64,000 bases of DNA from Nocardioides potassii (GCF_021648885.1 NZ_JAKJHZ010000005.1:1-64000), one strand, 5' to 3'. Counted from the first letter of the stretch, positions 29,122-37,342 are shown. Made by a program: numbers and translations. The notes: generated from the letters alone by a model not told the origin.

Positions 29122-29744
29122 GCGTCTTCCTCGCCTCCGGCAACGCGAAGAAGATCGCCGAGATGCAGCGCATCCTGGTCGAGCACGTCGCAGACATCGA
29201 GGTCCTCGGGATCCACAACATCGACGGCTACGTCGAGCCGGTGGAGGACCAGCCGACGTTCGAGGGCAACGCGCTGCTCAAGGCACGCGCGGGTGTCGCC
29301 GCGACCGGGCTGCCGTCGATCGCCGACGACAGCGGGCTCTGCGTCGACGCCCTCAACGGCATGCCGGGTGTGTTGTCGGCCCGGTGGTCGGGCCCGCCCA
29401 AGTCGGACGACCGCAACAACGAGCTCCTGCTGGCCCAGCTCCACGACGTACCGGACGAGCGCCGCGGCGCGCACTTCACGTGCGCCATCGCGTGGGTGCT
29501 GCCCGACGGCACCGAGCGTGTCGTCGAGGGCCGGATGCCGGGCCGGATCATCCGCGAGCAGCGGGGGAGCGGCGGCTTCGGCTACGACGTCGTCTTCGTC
29601 GCCGACGAGCACGCGGGCGAAGCCGACGGGCGTGGGCTCACGTCCGCCGAGCTCGACCCGGCCGAGAAGGACCGCATCTCCCACCGCGGCCGCGCGCTGC
29701 GCGAGCTGGCCCCGACAGTGGCTGAAGACCTCTCAGGCCGCTGA
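29094..29744 (+). CDS. rdgB: XTP/dITP pyrophosphatase (RdgB/HAM1)
   Basis: 216 residues. Removes non-canonical purine triphosphates (ITP, XTP, dITP). Motifs: VFLASGNAKKIAEMQRIL, FEGNALLKARA, IADDSGLCVDALNGMPGV and SGGFGYDVVF, then EKDRISHRGRALREL. The first nine codons (VRAQRASKP) come from the REP-like repeat. GTG 29094 lies 1 nt after the rph stop; GTG 29085, overlapping rph by 8 nt, is an alternative adding VVE. Neither has a Shine-Dalgarno, so translation probably depends on rph. Confidence 0.93.
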   Translation: MRAQRASKPRVFLASGNAKKIAEMQRILVEHVADIEVLGIHNIDGYVEPVEDQPTFEGNALLKARAGVAATGLPSIADDSGLCVDALNGMPGVLSARWSGPPKSDDRNNELLLAQLHDVPDERRGAHFTCAIAWVLPDGTERVVEGRMPGRIIREQRGSGGFGYDVVFVADEHAGEADGRGLTSAELDPAEKDRISHRGRALRELAPTVAEDLSGR

Positions 29745-29765
29745 GACGCGCCGACGCGGGGCGAG

Positions 29766-29839
29766 TGCGCTCGGAGAGACTCGAACTCTCACTGGCCAGG
29801 ACCTAAACCTGGTGCCTCTGCCAATTGGGCTACGAGCGC
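29766..29839 (-). tRNA. tRNA with UAG anticodon (Leu by anticodon), short variable loop
   Basis: Cloverleaf read on the minus strand: acceptor GCGCTCG/CGAGCGC (perfect), TA at 8-9, D arm with GCC/GGC, anticodon stem CCAGG/CCTGG with loop TTTAGGT (anticodon UAG, G37), 5-nt variable loop CCAGT, T arm GAGAG-TTCGAGT-CTCTC, discriminator A, no encoded CCA. UAG reads CUA leucine codons, but leucine tRNAs of bacteria normally have a long variable arm, which is absent. Confidence 0.85.
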
Positions 29840-29852
29840 GCGGGCCAATCCT

Positions 29853-29914
29853 CACACGTGTCCGGGACATGGCCCTCGAGGCGGGTCGCCAGGGCCACCT
29901 CGCGGACACGTGTG
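29853..29914. terminator. Long inverted repeat between bcp and tRNA
   Basis: Perfect 12-bp arms CACACGTGTCCG (29853-29864) and CGGACACGTGTG (29903-29914), with an inner stem GGCCCT/AGGGCC (29871-29896). It lies after the bcp stop on the minus strand and is probably its terminator, isolating the tRNA gene. Confidence 0.6.
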
Positions 29915-29930
29915 GCAAGCGTCGTACGCC

Positions 29931-30401
29931 TCAGTCGAGGCCGAGGTCCCGGCGCAGCTTGGCGACGTGGCCGGTGGCCTTGACGTTGTACTGCGCGAGC
30001 TCGACCGTGCCGTCCTCGTCGATCACGAAGGTCGAGCGGATCACGCCCTCGACCTCCTTGCCGTAGAGCTTCTTGGTGCCGTGGGCGCCGTAGGCCCGGT
30101 GCACGTCGAGGTCCTCGTCGGAGAGGAGCGTCAGGGTGAGGGCGTCGCGCTCGCGGAACTTCGCGAGCTTGGCCGGCTTGTCCTTGGAGATGCCGAGCAC
30201 CTCGTAGCCCGCGCCCCGGAGCGAGTCGAGGGACTCGGAGAAGTCGCAGGCCTGCTTGGTGCAGCCGGGCGTCATCGCCGCCGGGTAGAAGTAGACGATC
30301 ACCTTCTTGCCGCGGAGGTCCGCGAGGCTCACCTGCTCCTCGGTGTCGCTGGTGAGCGTGAAGTCCGGTGCGGTGTCGCCGGGGGTGAGGCGGTCGGTCA
30401 T
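29931..30401 (-). CDS. bcp: Thioredoxin-dependent peroxiredoxin (BCP)
   Basis: 156 residues. Reduces H2O2 and organic peroxides with electrons from thioredoxin. Peroxidatic Cys47 and resolving Cys52 sit in MTPGCTKQACDF, the Cys-x4-Cys pattern of the BCP/PrxQ group; LSDEDLDVHRAYGA and RSTFVIDEDG are also typical. Starts 4 nt inside the preceding NiCoT gene (overlap 30398-30401), so metal transporter and peroxiredoxin are in one operon. Confidence 0.96.
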   Translation of the reverse strand: MTDRLTPGDTAPDFTLTSDTEEQVSLADLRGKKVIVYFYPAAMTPGCTKQACDFSESLDSLRGAGYEVLGISKDKPAKLAKFRERDALTLTLLSDEDLDVHRAYGAHGTKKLYGKEVEGVIRSTFVIDEDGTVELAQYNVKATGHVAKLRRDLGLD

Positions 30402-31462
30402 GCGATTCCCTTCTCGAACTTCTCCTCGACGCGGCCCAGGTGGTACCACGCGACGCTGGCTGCCCAGACGAGCAGGAACAATGCCACGAGCCCGAAGCCG
30501 ACGTACTCGAGGTCGAGGCTCCCGGCCCAGGCCAGGCCCGGCACCCACTCGGACGCGAGCTGCACGAGCAGGAGCAGGCCGATCGAGAGCGCGACGGTGA
30601 CGGACAGGACCGTGACGGTCAGGTTGTAGTAGATCTTGCGGATCGGCTTGAGGAACGCCCACGAGTACGCGCGGGTCATCAGGATCCCGTCGAGGGAGTC
30701 GAAGAGCACCATCCCGGCGGCGAAGAGCACCGGCAGCGTGAGGATGGCGTACCAGGGGAGCGCGAAGGCGGCCGTGCCGCCGGCGAGGACGAGCAGCGCG
30801 ACCTGGGTGGCGGTGTCGAAGCCGAGGCCCATCAGCAGGCCGACGGGATAGAGGTGGCGGGCGCGGGTGACCTTCTGGGTGCTGCGCCGGAAGATCCGGG
30901 CGAGGAAGCCGCGGTTGTGCAGGTGGTGCTCGAGATGCTCCTCGTCGAAGGTGCCCGCCCGCAGGTGGCGGTAGGCGTGCACGATGCCGACGAGCGCACT
31001 GAGGTTCATCAGGCCGATCACGATCAGGAACGTGCCGGCCGTGAGCGTGCCGATCGTGCCGAGCGTGCCCTGCAGGACGGAGCCGTCGTCCTTGACGGGG
31101 TCCGCCAGCGCCCGTACGCCGATCGCGAGGAGGAGGCTGAGCCCGAAGACGACGCTCGAGTGGCCCATCCCGAACCAGAAGCCGGTCGTGGTGGCGGGGG
31201 AGCCGTCGCCGACGAGCTTGCGGGTGGTGTTGTCGATCGCCGCGATGTGGTCGGCGTCGAAGGCGTGGCGCGCGCCGAGCAGGAAGGCTGCGACCCCGAG
31301 CCCGATGCCGAAGACGCCCGCGCTGCCGACGTCGAAGCGCTGGGGTGCGACGGCAAGGACCAGCACTCCCCAGCCCACCACGTTGAGGAGGACCACGACG
31401 GCGCCCATCCCGAGGATGTGGCGGCGGTCGAGGGCGGTGAAGGAGCGAAGCGGGTTGTTCAC
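30398..31462 (-). CDS. NiCoT family nickel/cobalt transporter
   Basis: 354 residues, eight hydrophobic segments, with the NiCoT signature RHAFDADHI at residues 65-73 and further motifs FWFGMGHSSVV, MGLGFDTATQV and LFAAGMVLFDSLDG. High-affinity uptake of Ni2+ or Co2+. A histidine-rich cytoplasmic loop (EEHLEHHLHN, near residue 180) may help select the metal. GTG start with TAGCAT 6 nt upstream, so leaderless; a Nur-like box abuts that -10, which predicts repression by nickel. Overlaps bcp by 4 nt. Confidence 0.93.
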   Translation of the reverse strand: MNNPLRSFTALDRRHILGMGAVVVLLNVVGWGVLVLAVAPQRFDVGSAGVFGIGLGVAAFLLGARHAFDADHIAAIDNTTRKLVGDGSPATTTGFWFGMGHSSVVFGLSLLLAIGVRALADPVKDDGSVLQGTLGTIGTLTAGTFLIVIGLMNLSALVGIVHAYRHLRAGTFDEEHLEHHLHNRGFLARIFRRSTQKVTRARHLYPVGLLMGLGFDTATQVALLVLAGGTAAFALPWYAILTLPVLFAAGMVLFDSLDGILMTRAYSWAFLKPIRKIYYNLTVTVLSVTVALSIGLLLLVQLASEWVPGLAWAGSLDLEYVGFGLVALFLLVWAASVAWYHLGRVEEKFEKGIA

Positions 31463-31468
31463 TCCTCG

Positions 31469-31491
31469 ATGCTATTGCACGTCAGTTGCAA
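31469..31491 (-). promoter_or_regulatory. NiCoT promoter with Nur-like box
   Basis: On the minus strand the -10 box TAGCAT (31469-31474) lies 6 nt before the GTG. Immediately upstream, 31475-31491 reads TTGCAC-GTCAG-TTGCAA on the plus strand, matching the nickel-responsive Nur consensus TGCAA-N5-TTGCA with one mismatch. Confidence 0.6.
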
Positions 31492-31526
31492 CAAGCTCGG
31501 AGTCCCGGACCCGACGGGGCCGTTGA

Positions 31527-31532
31527 TAGCCT
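31527..31532 (+). promoter_or_regulatory. -10 box TAGCCT, leaderless promoter
   Basis: TAGCCT ends 6 nt before the DUF3618 GTG at 31539. Confidence 0.5.
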
Positions 31533-31538
31533 TCCCGG

Positions 31539-31787
31539 GTGACCCAGGACATGAGCGCGCTCGAGCGCGAGATCGAGGAGACGCGCCAGCGCCTCGCCTC
31601 GACGATCGACCAGCTCGCGCACCGCGCCCACCCCAAGACGATCGTCGGCCGCCAGGTGACGACGGTGAAGTCGACGTTCGTGGACCTCGACACCGGTGAG
31701 CCGCGCACCGACAACATCCTGAAGGCCGCCGGCGCGGTCGTCGGCGTGGTCGTCCTGCTCGCGATCGTCCGCAAGGTCGCCGGCTGA
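31539..31787 (+). CDS. DUF3618 small membrane protein
   Basis: 82 residues. An N-terminal charged helix (LEREIEETRQRLASTIDQLAHRAHPK) is the DUF3618 signature; the C-terminus has one hydrophobic segment (AAGAVVGVVVLLAIV) followed by basic residues, so the protein is probably anchored with its charged part in the cytosol. Function unknown; related proteins accompany phage-holin-superfamily genes in other actinobacteria. Leaderless GTG start. A GroES-like gene follows after 17 nt. Confidence 0.85.
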   Translation: MTQDMSALEREIEETRQRLASTIDQLAHRAHPKTIVGRQVTTVKSTFVDLDTGEPRTDNILKAAGAVVGVVVLLAIVRKVAG

Positions 31788-31804
31788 ACGCCGTACGCAG
31801 CGAC

Positions 31805-32122
31805 ATGAGCGCCCCGATCAAGATGCTCCACGACCGGGTCCTGGTCGAGGTGGACGCGGAGGCCGGTGAGCGCCGCTCGTCCGGCGGCATCGTCATCCCC
31901 GCCACCGCGGCCATGGGTGCGCGGAGGCTGGCCTGGTCACGCGTCATCGCCGTCGGCCCGCACGCCCGCGCTGTCGAGGTGGGTGACCGCGTCCTCTTCG
32001 ACCCCGAGGACAAGTCGGAGGTCGAGGTCCAGGGCGAGGTCTACGTCGTGATGCGCGAGCGTGACGTCCACGCGGTCGCGGCCGAGCGCCTCGAGGGCGG
32101 CTCGACCGGCCTCTACCTCTAG
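31805..32122 (+). CDS. GroES-like co-chaperonin paralogue
   Basis: 105 residues with the chaperonin-10 fold: MLHDRVLVEVDAEAGERRSSGGIVIPATA (mobile loop with GGIVIP), GARRLAWSRVIAVGPHARAVEVGDRVLFDPEDKSEVEVQGEVYVVMRERDVHAV. It differs from true GroES in the inserted GARRLAW segment and in its distance from any groEL gene, so it may be a specialised paralogue. Known actinobacteria carry such extra copies; substrate unknown. It is 17 nt downstream of the DUF3618 gene. Confidence 0.82.
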   Translation: MSAPIKMLHDRVLVEVDAEAGERRSSGGIVIPATAAMGARRLAWSRVIAVGPHARAVEVGDRVLFDPEDKSEVEVQGEVYVVMRERDVHAVAAERLEGGSTGLYL

Positions 32123-32140
32123 GAACCTCCAGGACCCGCG

Positions 32141-33511
32141 ATGGCCTACTCCGTCAAGCAGCGCGACCGCGCACCCGCCGTCACCGCGCCCGTCCCGGTC
32201 GACGAGTCGCTGCCCCGCGCCTGCGTGATCGGCGCCGGCTCGTCCGGCATCACCGCGGCCAAGCACCTCTACCTCGCGGGCATCCCGTTCGACTGCTTCG
32301 AGCGCGGCCACGACATCGGCGGCAACTGGGTCCACGACAACTCCAACGGCACGTCCGCCTGCTACGAGAGCCTCGAGATCAACACGTCGTGCCCCCGCAT
32401 GGCCTACTCCGACTTCCCGATGCCGGCCGACTACCCCGACTACGCGCGGCACGACCAGGTCGCCGCCTACTTCGAGCAGTACGTCGACCACTTCGGCTTC
32501 CGCGACACCATCACCTTCGGCACGACGGTCGAGCAGGTCTCGCCGACGTCGGACGGACGCTGGGACGTGCGGATCACTGGGCCTGACGGCACCGAGACCC
32601 GCACCTACGACGCGGTGCTGGTCGCCAACGGCCACCACTGGGACGCCCGCTGGCCCGAGCCGGCATACCCGGGCGCCTTCGACGGCGAGCAGATGCACGC
32701 CCACGACTTCCGCTCGGGCGACCAGCTCGCCGGCCGCGACGTGGTCGTCGTCGGTGCCGGCAACTCCGCCATGGACATCTCGGTGGAGGCCTCGCACCGC
32801 GCGCGGACGACCACCTGGTCGGTGCGTCGTACCGAGTGGGTGCTCAAGAAGCACCTCTTCGGCAGGCCGGCCGACCAGGTGGCCCTGCCCGGCTGGATGC
32901 CGTGGTGGGTGACCGCCGCGCGGATGCGGATCGGCGCCACCGCCTCGGGCAGCATGACGAAGTACGGCCTGCCCCGGCCCAGCCACAAGCCCGGCCAGTC
33001 GCACCCGGTCAACTCCGCGCACATCCGTGAGCGTCTCGAGGCGGGCGCCATCACGCCCCGGCCGGGCATCGAGCGGCTCGACGGCGACCGGGTGGTCTTC
33101 GTCGACGGCACCAGCGCCCCGGCCGACCTCATCGTGTGGGCCACCGGCTACCGGGTGAGCTTCCCGTTCCTGGACGACGACCTGGTGTCCGTGCGCGACA
33201 ACGAGCTGCCGCTGTGGAAGCGGACCGTGCACCCCGACCTGCCCGGCCTCTACTTCATCGGTCTGGTGCAGGCCATCGGCGCCGTGATGCCGATCGCCGA
33301 GGCGCAGTCGTCGTGGATCGCCGAGACGCTGACCGGCGGCTACGTGCCGCCGCACCCCTCCGTCGTACGGCGTCAGATGCGCGCCGAGCACGAGCGGGAC
33401 AGGAAGCAGTTCTACGCCTCGCCGCGCCACACGCTCGAGGTCGACTTCGACCACTACCTCTGGGACCTCGCGCGCGAGCGCAGGAAGGGACGTGCCCGTG
33501 CTTCGACGTAG
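32141..33511 (+). CDS. Flavin-containing monooxygenase
   Basis: 456 residues, class B flavoprotein monooxygenase. FAD Rossmann motif VIGAGSSGITAAKHL (about residue 29), FMO/BVMO fingerprint FxGxxxHxxxF seen as FDGEQMHAHDF, NADPH motif VVVVGAGNSAMDI, and ATGY near residue 336. Oxygenates soft nucleophiles or ketones with NADPH and O2; substrate unknown. The acyltransferase gene begins 20 nt before its stop, so the two are probably co-translated. Confidence 0.92.
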   Translation: MAYSVKQRDRAPAVTAPVPVDESLPRACVIGAGSSGITAAKHLYLAGIPFDCFERGHDIGGNWVHDNSNGTSACYESLEINTSCPRMAYSDFPMPADYPDYARHDQVAAYFEQYVDHFGFRDTITFGTTVEQVSPTSDGRWDVRITGPDGTETRTYDAVLVANGHHWDARWPEPAYPGAFDGEQMHAHDFRSGDQLAGRDVVVVGAGNSAMDISVEASHRARTTTWSVRRTEWVLKKHLFGRPADQVALPGWMPWWVTAARMRIGATASGSMTKYGLPRPSHKPGQSHPVNSAHIRERLEAGAITPRPGIERLDGDRVVFVDGTSAPADLIVWATGYRVSFPFLDDDLVSVRDNELPLWKRTVHPDLPGLYFIGLVQAIGAVMPIAEAQSSWIAETLTGGYVPPHPSVVRRQMRAEHERDRKQFYASPRHTLEVDFDHYLWDLARERRKGRARAST

Positions 33512-34058
33512 GGTCGCCAGGCTCGCGCTGCGGGCCGCGCGCTGGCAGGCGGTCGGCGAGGTGCCGCAGCGCGGTGTGCTGGTGGGCGCGCCACACACGT
33601 CGAACTGGGACTGGGTGCTCACCCTGCTCCTGGGCTGGACCTACGGCATCGACATCAAGCTGCTGGTCAAGAAGGAGCTCTTCGTCGGCCCGCTCGGCTG
33701 GCTGCTGCGACGCACCGGCGCGGTGGAGCTCGACCGCAAGAACCCGTCGGCCACCATCAAGGCGATGCTCGCCGAGTCCGAGGGAGACGACCCGTGGCTC
33801 ATCGGGATCGCCGCCGAGGGCACGCGCTCGCGCGGGGAGTACTGGAAGTCGGGCTTCTACCGCATCGCCCAGCAGACGGGGCTCCCGATCACGCTCGCCT
33901 TCCTCGACGTGCCCTCGCGCACCGTCGGCTGGGGACCGACCTTCCACCCGACCGGTGACGTGAAGGCCGACATGGACGTGCTGCGCGAGTTCTACGCCGA
34001 CAAGACCGGCTTCCACCCCGAGGAGTTCACGCCGCCGCGGCTGCGCGAGGAGGGGTGA
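33492..34058 (+). CDS. Lysophospholipid (1-acylglycerol-phosphate type) acyltransferase
   Basis: 188 residues of the PlsC superfamily: HTSNWDW (HX4D catalytic motif), EGTRSRGEYWKSGF (motif III) and a short C-terminal domain. It would move an acyl chain to a lysophospholipid or related alcohol at the inner membrane; the exact acceptor is not known. Start GTG 33492 lies 20 nt inside the monooxygenase gene. Its short length and lack of membrane anchor are consistent with the small actinobacterial members of the family. Confidence 0.88.
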   Translation: MPVLRRRVARLALRAARWQAVGEVPQRGVLVGAPHTSNWDWVLTLLLGWTYGIDIKLLVKKELFVGPLGWLLRRTGAVELDRKNPSATIKAMLAESEGDDPWLIGIAAEGTRSRGEYWKSGFYRIAQQTGLPITLAFLDVPSRTVGWGPTFHPTGDVKADMDVLREFYADKTGFHPEEFTPPRLREEG

Positions 34059-34143
34059 CCCCCGCGTAGGGGTGTGCCCGGTTCGTGCGACCTCGCCGCG
34101 CTGGCTAGTTTTGACGGTGAAAACCTAGGGAGGGAGCACCATC

Positions 34144-34287
34144 ATGATGTTCTTGCTGTGGATCCTCGCCGTCATCCTCGTGGTGTCCGGCATCGTCTCG
34201 CTCGTGCGTGGCCAGCTGCTGTGGGGCATCGTCCTCATCATCGTCGGCCTCGCCGTCGGGCCGGGCGGGTACAGCATCTTCAAGTAG
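34144..34287 (+). CDS. GPGG-motif small membrane protein
   Basis: 47-residue protein. Two hydrophobic helices (FLLWILAVILVVSGIVSLV and LLWGIVLIIVGLAV) separated by a short RGQ turn, then GPGGYSIFK, the motif that names this actinobacterial family. The start is ATG 34144 (or the adjacent ATG 34147), with a purine-rich AGGGAGGGAG region upstream. Predicted to be a membrane hairpin. Function unknown. A perfect 10-bp terminator hairpin follows 43 nt after the stop. Confidence 0.88.
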   Translation: MMFLLWILAVILVVSGIVSLVRGQLLWGIVLIIVGLAVGPGGYSIFK

Positions 34288-34329
34288 CACCGACGTCGGG
34301 CAGCACCAAGCGACGCCTGGCGCGTGCGG

Positions 34330-34353
34330 GAGCCGGTCCTCCGGGACCGGCTC
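34330..34353 (+). terminator. Terminator hairpin after the GPGG gene
   Basis: Perfect 10-bp stem GAGCCGGTCC (34330-34339) and its complement (34344-34353), loop TCCG. No strong T-run. Confidence 0.7.
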
Positions 34354-34388
34354 CTCGCATTCCTGCCCCTTCCACCACGAGGAGCTCG

Positions 34389-35807
34389 ATGGACACCAGC
34401 AGCACGCCCGCCACCGCCCGGGACGAGGTCGAGGCGCTCCTGGCCCGCATGGACGTGGTCGAGCCGCTGGTCAACGCGGTGTGCACGGTCCACCCCGATG
34501 CGCTCGGGCAGGCCGACCGCCTCGACCGCGAGGCCGCCGAGGGTCGCTCGCGCGGCCCGCTCCACGGTCGCGCGGTGCTGGTCAAGGACAACGTCGATAC
34601 CCACGACCTCCCCACCACCGCGGGCTCGCTGGCGTTGGCCGACGCCCCGCCACCCGCGCACGACGCGACGCTCGTCGCCCGCCTGCGCGAGGCAGGGATG
34701 GTCGTGCTCGGCAAGACCAACCTCTCGGAGTGGGCCAACATCCGTGACGAGGGCTCGGCGTCGGGGTGGAGCGCCTACGGCGGCCTGACCCGCAACCCCT
34801 ACGCCCTCAACCGCTCGGCGGGCGGTTCGAGCTCGGGCAGCGGCGCGGCCGTGGCGGCCGGCCTGGCGTCGTACGCCATCGGCACCGAGACGGACGGTTC
34901 GATCACCTGCCCCGCCGCGTTCAACGGGTGCGTCGGCATCAAGCCCACCGTCGGCACCGTCCCCACCGAGGGGGTGGTGCCGATCTCCGCCTCGCAGGAC
35001 TCGCCCGGTCCGATGGCCCGCACCGTCCGCGACGCGGCTGCGCTGCTGTCGGTCCTCGCCGGCGACGGTCGCGACCTCGCCTCGCACGCGGTGGAGGGCC
35101 GGCTCGCCGGCAAGCGGATCGGGGTGCCGCGTTCGACCTACTGGGGCTACTCGCCCCACGCCGACGCGGCGGCCGAGCGGGCGGTCGCGCTGCTCGCGGC
35201 CCAGGGAGCCGTGGTGGTCGACGCGACGGACCTGCCGGAGCTGGGTGAGGAGGTGTGGGACGACGAGCTCCTCGTCCTGCTGGCCGAGTTCCGCTCGGGC
35301 GTCGCGGACTACCTCGCGACGCGTTCGGGTGGCGTGCCGCGCACGCTGGACGAGCTCGTGCGCTTCAACCGCGAGCACGCCGGGACCGAGCTCGCGCACT
35401 TCGGCCAGTCGCTGTTCGAGAGGGCACTCGAGGGTCCTCGAGCCGGCGACGTGGCGCACCGCCAGGCACGTGCCCGCAGTGCGGAGGCCGCCCGCGCGGC
35501 CATCGACGGCGTGCTGCGCGAGCACGACCTCGACGCGCTCGTCACCCCGTCCTACGCACCGGCCAACCCGATCGACCTGGTCAACCCCGAGTCCTTTCCC
35601 GGGTCCTGCAGCGGTCCGACCGCGGTGGCGGGCTACCCGCTCCTGACCGTGCCCACCGAGCTCGCGGCGGGCCTGCCGGTGGCCGTCTCGTTCTGGGGCA
35701 CTGCCGGGTCCGAGGCGACGCTGGTCGAGGTCGCCCACGGCTACGAGGTGGCTCGGGACGCCACGACCGGTCCGCTGCCGGAGCCGACGTACGAACCCTT
35801 CGTCTAG
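34389..35807 (+). CDS. Amidase signature family enzyme
   Basis: 472 residues. Ser-cisSer-Lys amidase: Lys66 (LVKDN), cis-Ser147 and Ser171 in RSAGGSSSGSGAAVAAG and GTETDGSITCPA, with the usual 24-residue spacing between the two serines. Hydrolyses an amide, ester or acylated substrate in the cytosol; the lack of a signal peptide fits this. ATG 34389 follows GAGGAG by 4 nt. It overlaps the convergent alpha/beta hydrolase gene by 4 nt. Not in an obvious gatCAB operon, so not the tRNA amidotransferase. Confidence 0.92.
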   Translation: MDTSSTPATARDEVEALLARMDVVEPLVNAVCTVHPDALGQADRLDREAAEGRSRGPLHGRAVLVKDNVDTHDLPTTAGSLALADAPPPAHDATLVARLREAGMVVLGKTNLSEWANIRDEGSASGWSAYGGLTRNPYALNRSAGGSSSGSGAAVAAGLASYAIGTETDGSITCPAAFNGCVGIKPTVGTVPTEGVVPISASQDSPGPMARTVRDAAALLSVLAGDGRDLASHAVEGRLAGKRIGVPRSTYWGYSPHADAAAERAVALLAAQGAVVVDATDLPELGEEVWDDELLVLLAEFRSGVADYLATRSGGVPRTLDELVRFNREHAGTELAHFGQSLFERALEGPRAGDVAHRQARARSAEAARAAIDGVLREHDLDALVTPSYAPANPIDLVNPESFPGSCSGPTAVAGYPLLTVPTELAAGLPVAVSFWGTAGSEATLVEVAHGYEVARDATTGPLPEPTYEPFV

Positions 35808-36622
35808 CGCGCGGTGCGGGCGAGGAACTCCGCCACGACCTGCCGGAACTCCGCGGGATGCTCGACGAAGGGGGCGTGCCCGCACCGGCCCAGCACGTGG
35901 AGGCGGACGTCGGGGAGCAGGTCGAGCAGGGGGAGGGCCGCGGTCCGCAGCGGGGTGACCCGGTCCTGGGCGCCGTGGACGAGCAGCACCGGTGCGATGA
36001 CGGCCTCGACCGTGGCGGGGGAGAGGGTCAGGTCGTCGGACCAGCGCTCGCGCGGCGGCGGGAAGAGGACGTCGTACGACGCCGCGCCGGCCTCCATGGC
36101 CTCCGCGCGGGCCGCGACGGCGGACGCGGTGACGAGGGACTGGTCGTGGAAGAGGCGGCTGAGCATGTCGCGCGCGCCCGCGGTGCCGGGCTCGGCACCC
36201 CAGAGGGCGTCGAGGTCCTCGGACAGGGGTGCGCCCGGTGCGCCCATCGACGAGACGCCGACGACCGCGGTGACGTGTGCTGGACGGGTGGCGGCCAGGG
36301 ACATCGCCACGGCACCGCCCATCGAGTGGCCGACCACCGCGTAGGTGTCGATCCCGAGCGCTTCCATGAGGGCGGCTGCCTGGTCGGTCCAGGTGCGCAG
36401 GCCGCCGTTGGACCCGGGCGGCAGGGGAGTACGGCCGAAGCCGGCCTGGTCGGGTGCGATCACCCGATGGGTGCCGGCGTGTGCATCTGCAGTCGCCAGC
36501 CAGGCTCCGGACCCGGTGGTGCCGGGTCCGGAGCCGTGGAGGAGGAGCACCGCCGGGCCGTCCCCGAGGTCGAGGAGGTGGACGGGTGAGTCGTGGACGT
36601 CGAGCGTCCGTGAGGCGCTCAC
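35804..36622 (-). CDS. Alpha/beta hydrolase (meta-cleavage product hydrolase-like)
   Basis: 272 residues. Nucleophile elbow GHSMGG with Ser100, oxyanion region LLLHGSGPG, catalytic Asp in HGAQDRVTP and His in GRCGHAPFVEHP. HGSGPG and the following GAW are typical of C-C bond hydrolases such as BphD/HsaD, but no aromatic-ring genes lie nearby, so the substrate is open. GTG start, downstream of the DJ-1 gene by 19 nt on the same strand, suggesting a small operon. Confidence 0.88.
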   Translation of the reverse strand: MSASRTLDVHDSPVHLLDLGDGPAVLLLHGSGPGTTGSGAWLATADAHAGTHRVIAPDQAGFGRTPLPPGSNGGLRTWTDQAAALMEALGIDTYAVVGHSMGGAVAMSLAATRPAHVTAVVGVSSMGAPGAPLSEDLDALWGAEPGTAGARDMLSRLFHDQSLVTASAVAARAEAMEAGAASYDVLFPPPRERWSDDLTLSPATVEAVIAPVLLVHGAQDRVTPLRTAALPLLDLLPDVRLHVLGRCGHAPFVEHPAEFRQVVAEFLARTAR

Positions 36623-36641
36623 CCGTGCCCGGCGGAGCCGC

Positions 36642-37226
36642 TCATGCGGACTTCGCCTCGGTGACGTCGCCGGCGACGGACTCGGAGAACAGCTTCATCA
36701 TCGCCCGGCCGAACCACGGCATGTCGGGCCAGCCGCGGCACGAGACCAGGTTTCCGTCGACGACGTCGGGAGCGTCGATGACCGTCGCCCCGGCGTTCTC
36801 CATGTCCCCCGTGATGGGAGGGAAGCAGGCGGTCTTGCGCCCCTTGAGCAGGCCGTAGACGGCCGGGACCTGCGCGCCGTGGCACACCAGGGCGATGGGC
36901 AGGTCCTTGGCGAAGAAGTGCTCGGTGATCCGTCGGACGTGGTCGTCGGTGCGGATCCACTCGGGCGCCCGGCCTCCGGGGATGATCAGGGCGTCGTAGA
37001 GGTCGACGTCGACCTCGGACCACGGCACGTCGACGGGCAGCTTGCGACCGTCCTTCTCGACGTAGGCGTCGCAGTTCGGGTCGAACTCGTGGATCACCAG
37101 CTGGATGTCGCGCAGGGTCTTGGACGAGACGTCGACGTCCCAGCCGCCCTCCTGGACGCGGTAGTAGGGGTACATCGTGTCGAGTTCCTCGGCGGCGTCG
37201 CCGGCCAGGAGCAGAGCTCTGGGCAC
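36642..37226 (-). CDS. DJ-1/PfpI family protein
   Basis: 194 residues. Nucleophilic Cys115 sits in IALVCHGAQ, the nucleophile elbow, with DALIIPGGRAPEW and other family motifs. Members act as glyoxalase III, protein deglycase, chaperone or cysteine protease; which applies here is unknown. GTG 37226 is chosen because AAGGAG lies 7 nt upstream (minus strand). It heads a two-gene unit with the alpha/beta hydrolase; a palindrome (37289-37300) lies upstream. Confidence 0.9.
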   Translation of the reverse strand: MPRALLLAGDAAEELDTMYPYYRVQEGGWDVDVSSKTLRDIQLVIHEFDPNCDAYVEKDGRKLPVDVPWSEVDVDLYDALIIPGGRAPEWIRTDDHVRRITEHFFAKDLPIALVCHGAQVPAVYGLLKGRKTACFPPITGDMENAGATVIDAPDVVDGNLVSCRGWPDMPWFGRAMMKLFSESVAGDVTEAKSA

Positions 37227-37288
37227 CTGCGGTCTCCTTGCTGGGTGGGGCTGGGTCGGATGAGGGGTCCGATGGGATGACGGATCAA

Positions 37289-37300
37289 ATCCGATCGGAT
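37289..37300. promoter_or_regulatory. 12-bp palindrome upstream of the DJ-1 gene
   Basis: Perfect ATCCGATCGGAT, 62 nt before the DJ-1 gene start and just past the gntR stop; candidate operator of unknown regulator. Confidence 0.4.
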
Positions 37301-37342
37301 CTGGTGTGACGAGGACAACAATCGCTGGTCGGACGGCATGCG

